Source: Paragonimus westermani (lineage: Eukaryota; Platyhelminthes; Trematoda; Plagiorchiida; Troglotrematidae). Taken from it: 64,000 bases of DNA. Below are positions 60,019-64,000 of the stretch, one piece after another. A program made the translations under genes and the position numbers. The stretch spans positions 65,715-129,714 of the forward strand of contig QNGE01001709.1 of the NCBI GenBank assembly GCA_008508345.1, in the 5' to 3' direction. The first letter of the stretch is position 1; the number at the start of each line of letters is the position of its first letter. Below the pieces are notes generated by a model that was given only the letters and a program-made list of their open reading frames with translations, was not told the DNA's origin and did no database searches.

Positions 60019-62364
60019 TTGAGGTTTGCGGAGGTTGCTATCATGTCTGAGCAGCATCACGATGGCGGTAAAGTAAAAAAAATTATCTCATTCATTACAG
60101 CAATAGTGGTTTTCGGAAACGTTAGCCAGCCGTTCCACCACTTATCGGAATGTGCAGCGCTTGCCCAGCAAAACCGTAATGTACAAGAATCGTTAAACAA
60201 TTCAGACGTTTGCGAGCGCTCTCCGACCTTTACGGCGTTCGTACCGGAACGCATATCACAACCGCTTTGTGAAGGCAAGTTAAACTTTCCAAATGCAAAC
60301 GACTGGTTTCAGATGTACTAGAGAACTCAGCAGAAATTGGTGTGCAGGATCCGGAAGATGACCTTCCTAAGGCCAGCGTTGTCGATCGCCTTCGAGACTG
60401 AGTAATTTCCATCAACACTCATAAAGTGCAGGTGACTCGACTTTTGCGTATATTGAAGGAAAGAATACCGGAGTTACCCAGTGATTCCCGAAAGTTGTTG
60501 TCGACACCGAGAGGTTCGCCGAAAAGTGACGTTTATCCAGGCGACTATGCTCATTTGGGGTTGGCTAAGGGCATTGTGAATGTTGTCCTAGGCAGTCGGC
60601 TACAACATGTGACGTCCGCAGGAATCCAGCTGAATGTTGATGGTTTATCACCATCGAACGCAAGAAAGGTAAAAATATGGCTTGTGCTCTGTCGCCTAAA
60701 TGAGCCGATGGTAACCGAGCCGTTTGTGGTTGGTGTGTGTGGAGGTAGCAACAAACCTGAAGATGCCAACGTATATCTCTTGGACACACTGCACGAACTG
60801 TACGATGTGTAAAGCAGTGGCATAAAGATAAACAATGTTCCGATTGCCATCTGTTTGGAAGCGGTGATCTGTGATACATCGGCTCGCTCGTATGTTAAAC
60901 AGAAGCGCGGGCATGGTGCATACTACGGCTGTGATAGGTGTGACCAACGAAGTGTATACTGCGAACGGAAACTAACGTTCATGCCGCGACGTGGTTCTCT
61001 TCGAACGGACGCATCGTTTCGCGTCGCACGCCCACAGTGCCTCCCCCCGTTTATGCCCCTACCGGCCGACATGATTTCCACTTTTCCTATTGACTATATG
61101 CATTCGGTGCTCCTGGGCGTTGTCCTTCATATGATTAACAACTGGATGTCGAGACCGGTCCCCAGGAGCTGTAGTGCCAGATCCTGAATTCGTACACCCA
61201 GAGTTTCCCCAACCTTATGCTACCGTGAGTCGGAAGTCGCAGGGAGAAAACGATGAATCTGCAAACAAACTTTATTTATTGACTTACTCACCGTTCACAA
61301 CTGACTTAAACGTAACAATTAAGGGGTGCTAGGGAGCTGGATGTGAGAGCACCTTGAGCACAACCGCACAGCAGCCGCCAGAGTGGAAGAGTGCGTCGCC
61401 AGAGAATTCCAGTCGAGCTTCAGAATTCAAGCAAGCGTTAGACTGGTTAAGCGGCGTTCCTAACTGTAATAGCTCAACGTTGATATCATAGTGAATGTAA
61501 CCTACAGCAGTAGAGATGATGCGAATTCATTACACAGCTGAGCGCATAACTGCGATACTTATGCCGGCCCACAAACTTTGATGGTAGGGGTTTTTAGTAA
61601 ACCTACATTTAAAAGGTAATATGAACCGGCACGGTGGTACTGGCAAGGCAAGTCTCACGTCTTGGGGAGTTTAGAATTTTGTGGACGTCAAAAGTGATCT
61701 CACACAGAGCGTTCGCGTAAGCTCGCAGACACTTTAACAGGTAAATGAATGGTTTGTATTATGTCGGTAAAGCCTATCCTGTGACTTTCCCCGCAAGTGC
61801 TGAGGTCTGACAGACTTTAAGACCTGGAAGGCTACTGAATGCCGACAATTTTTGTTGTACATCGGACCGGTGGCCTAGCGGAATATTTTGGACAGTGATA
61901 AGTATACCAACTTTTTAGATTTGTCTGCTGCTATATACACATTATGTCGCCCCACATTCAGTGTTACTCATTTTGACCTTGCGAAACAATTAATGCACGT
62001 ATTTGTATCCAATTGCCGTAAGCTGTGTGGTTAGGCAAAGATGGTGTACAATGTGCATTCACTAGAACACCTTGCTGATGATGTGGCCACATATGGTTCA
62101 TTGGATAACTTCTCTGCTTTTCCGTTTGAATCTTTCATGTACATATTGAAATCTATGCTTGATGGGCCGACGCGTCCAGTGAGACAATTGTACAACCGTT
62201 TATTAGAAAGATCTGCTTCAGCTCCTGTTGAAGTCGTTCATTCTGATGTTGGTACGCCCATCAGTTGTCCTACTGTACCTGGATGCACAATGTTAATGAA
62301 GGGTTCCGTTTTGTTTACAACCACTCCCCCGAACAATATGGCTCTTATTAATGATGTTCCCTGA
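60019..62364 (+). pseudogene. CACTA-like transposase (EnSpm/TNP2-like), broken
   Basis: Conserved blocks in order: LRILKERIPELPSDSRKLL and GDYAHLGLAKGI (60426 on), NVDGLSPSNA, PFVVGVCGGSNKPED, CDTSARSYVKQKRGHGAYYG with a Cys-x2-Cys pair, FPIDYMHSVLLGVVLHMINN (to about 61150), then WKATECRQFLLYIGPV (61820 on) and VYNVHSLEHLADDV..YGSLDNFSAFPFESFM (62041 on). Breaks: a frame change near 60300, TGA at 60399-60401 where the family has Trp, TAA at 60810-60812, and an unalignable stretch 61155-61790. The last block is still open for 107 codons. The enzyme would have cut and pasted the element; it cannot be made whole here. It is clearly related to, but distinct from, the relic at 1-1430. Confidence 0.75.
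61155..61790. other. Unalignable segment inside the transposase, possible nested insertion
   Basis: Between the DYMHSVLLG block and the WKATECRQF block about 630 bp replace what is normally a much shorter linker. No coding similarity is visible, and the segment includes AAACTTTATTTATTGACTTA. It may be an inserted element, an intron of the transposase gene, or decayed sequence. Its edges are uncertain; CCAGGAGCTGTAGTGCCAG may mark the left one. Confidence 0.35.
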
Positions 62365-62589
62365 ATAGTTGTTGACATACTTAACCTTAATTCTGAAGAT
62401 TGCACTGTGAGTTACCGCCCCTTTACGACGCTCCTACCTCTCTTCACCCACAGTTTCTCCGCTCACTATTTGCATATGCACATTGTCAAAGATTTGTCAT
62501 CAGACATTTTAACAGCAAGTGCGTCTCGTATTGATGCCAAACGTTTGCTCTTCACGTTTCATTCACGTTATATGTACATACCCATTTAA

Positions 62590-63540
62590 AATTCCTGTAA
62601 ATAACGTCATTTGTAAATAAATACAGTTCTCCTCGAGGCTTACAGAATATATCTTATTTTGTTTCAACTATCACGTGTCACCCGCAACTGTTGATGAACT
62701 TCGACTTCAGAGGTACAGCGTTGTAACTTTTCTGGAGGATGGTGAAACTTGCTGCGCAGTGCTCAATTCCACGTGGATAGAGGGCGCCGTCGCATCGTGG
62801 CCAAATTACCCCTCTCTTCAAGGACTCCATCTTGCTGCGTGTAATAGAAGGTTAGTGCAGCGTGAAAGTAATTAAATATACCTAGAACGTAGAAGCAGTC
62901 CTATCCCAGGAGATGGACACAGAAACCGGGCGAAATGAACTACAAAAGTGGATGCGGTGTTGGTTTTATGGCGCCCGTGACCGTGGAGGGAAGTTTCAAA
63001 TAAGAAAGCCACGACGAAGAGATGAAGTGAGCATCGAACGAAATATGAAATTGATTCTCAACCGCATTCATTTGTGCACACCGTACGTTTTAATCAATTA
63101 TTATATCACTTGGTGCGAGGGCAGGTTTGGAATCAATAAAATTGACGTGAATGGGATATTAATGAACCTCGACCTGTGAAACTACCTGTTGTCTGTCGGT
63201 GTGTCATGCGTTCCAACATGAATTGGATTTTCAACCGCGTTCACTTGTGCACACCCTAGGTCATAATCAATTGTTTTATCACTTGCTACGTGAAAAATTC
63301 AGTAATCGATACCTTTCATTGTTCATATGAGTGTAGTTTACCATTGATGTGAGCTTAGTTTGTTCACGTTTTACTTTGCCATTATTTGGAAGCCGTTCGT
63401 TCAATGCAAACTTTTCTCATTCTTCAGCAAACAGAACCTCGTAGGGGTCAATGACTTGTCTACGAGAACATTCCATTGTTTCTTCAGCCACTCCAATATA
63501 TTTTCGCAGTTCATTCCGGCTATATTTTACTTTGAGTGTA
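62590..63540. other. 3' non-coding part of the CACTA-like element
   Basis: Contains AAATAAATACAGTTCTCC near 62616 (AATAAA-like poly(A) signal of the transposase gene) and a pair of similar segments: GAACCGCATTCATTTGTGCACACCGTACG-like at about 63058 and TCAACCGCGTTCACTTGTGC at about 63231, each followed by TCAATTGTT or TCAATTATT and ATATCACTTG or TATCACTTG. This is a direct duplication about 170 bp apart. No exon was recognised. Confidence 0.4.
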
Positions 63541-63544
63541 AAAT

Positions 63545-63835
63545 GGTAGGTTCCCGGTGGATTACATGGTTTCGGGTTATATTCGGGGTTAAATCGGGGT
63601 TAATTAGGGGGGAATTACGTGAAATAGGGTGGATTTAGGAGTGACATTCGGTTGAGTCAGGGGTAAAATCGGGTTAATTTGGGGGTGAATTCGGGTGATT
63701 TAGTATGAAGTTGGGTTATTTTAGGGCAAAATTGGGCGCAAATTAAGATGAAATCGGGTTAATTCAGGGCAAATTGGGGTTAATTTAGGGCAATTTAGGG
63801 TGAATTCGGGTTTATTGAGGGGTGATTTATGGCAC
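63545..63835 (+). repeat. Degenerate G-rich subterminal repeat array
   Basis: About fifteen loose copies of a roughly 17-20 bp unit of the form TTCGGGTTAATTTGGGG or AATTTAGGGTGAATTCGGG. Spacing and sequence vary, so it is not a simple tandem array. The same unit occurs on the other side of the transposase at 59755-59795. This suggests transposase-binding subterminal repeats, not telomeric DNA. Confidence 0.7.
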
Positions 63836-64000
63836 GGGGAATGGACAAATCAGGTAATAGCTACGCTACGCACTGAAGGATTCTCTAGGCATTTTGTCCC
63901 AAATCCCTGACAAATCCCTAAATGGTCTCCCGATTGGTCCATTAGACGACATCAAGAATTTTCCCTAATTCACTCTTCATTATGTTAGCAGGGGTACTAC

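Larger units (their letters stand above)
59750..63990 (+). mobile_element. CACTA-like DNA transposon with subterminal repeats (decayed)
   Basis: The transposase relic at 60.0-62.4 kb is flanked by matching G-rich subterminal sequences. The left end has GTGAATTAGGG (59760-59770) then GGACCAAT (59803-59810). The right end, read in reverse complement, has GTGAATTAGGG near 63963-63973 then GGACCAAT (63940-63933). The right side also carries a block of degenerate repeats (63545-63835), and the left a short run of the same unit. Long subterminal repeat arrays are typical of CACTA elements. A canonical CACTA terminus or 3-bp target duplication was not found, and the right end may be cut by the window edge. 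Confidence 0.6.

Noticed and set aside
60551..60947. Minus-strand genes of ~80-104 codons
   Set aside because: They lie opposite the conserved transposase reading, which explains the open frames.
63545..63835. Telomere or interstitial telomeric repeat (many TTAGGG-like units)
   Set aside because: Units are irregular, spaced by A/T-rich filler, and the same unit occurs on the other side of the transposase. They fit transposon subterminal repeats better.
1..64000. Bacterial operon, phage or CRISPR content
   Set aside because: No long uninterrupted gene runs, no ribosome-binding-site pattern and no regularly spaced repeats; exons, introns and eukaryotic retroelements throughout.

Overview
The window is eukaryotic nuclear DNA, most likely from a flatworm and probably a digenean fluke. 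Genes are split into short exons by long introns, and the first intron of one gene is only 40 bp, as is common at the 5' ends of schistosome-type genes. The space between exons is packed with decayed transposable elements of kinds familiar from flukes: a LINE with apurinic endonuclease and reverse transcriptase, Penelope-like elements with a GIY-YIG nuclease, CACTA-like DNA transposons, and a tRNA-derived SINE. I see no bacterial operons, rRNA genes or CRISPR. One assembly gap of 431 Ns lies at 13745-14175.

Two genes can be followed through introns. (1) On the minus strand, 55533-59562, five exons join in perfect phase into a 368-residue mitochondrial IBA57 (a GcvT/CAF17-family iron-sulfur assembly factor) with its KGCYVGQE signature. 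(2) On the plus strand, up to eleven exons between 2893 and 39528 have matching splice phases and could encode one protein of about 960 residues that I do not recognise. The core of this model (21390-34616) is well supported; the ends are less certain. Two further exon-like stretches on the minus strand (15478-15810 and 17062-17219) suggest a gene nested in, or next to, its first long intron.

Mobile DNA, left to right: a broken CACTA-like transposase (minus, about 1-1430); tRNA-derived SINE copies near 8.1, 14.2, 27.7 and 37.1 kb; LINE reverse transcriptase scraps at 8.9-10.0 kb; a full-length but stop-riddled Penelope-like element (minus, 10955-12830) with an inverted copy of its own 5' end beyond its 3' end; a 285-bp palindrome abutting a SINE at 27.4-27.7 kb; a degenerate LINE (plus, 40378-43249); two fold-back units with long, nearly identical inverted arms (47718-48689 and 52516-54358), each holding a Penelope-like fragment; and a second CACTA-like element (plus, about 59750-63990) that starts roughly 190 bp upstream of the IBA57 start codon and carries G-rich TTAGGG-like subterminal repeats.

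The most interesting structural theme is that three separate Penelope-like loci are associated with inverted repeats, two of them with long and apparently young arms. The most interesting coding finding is the unrecognised plus-strand gene.
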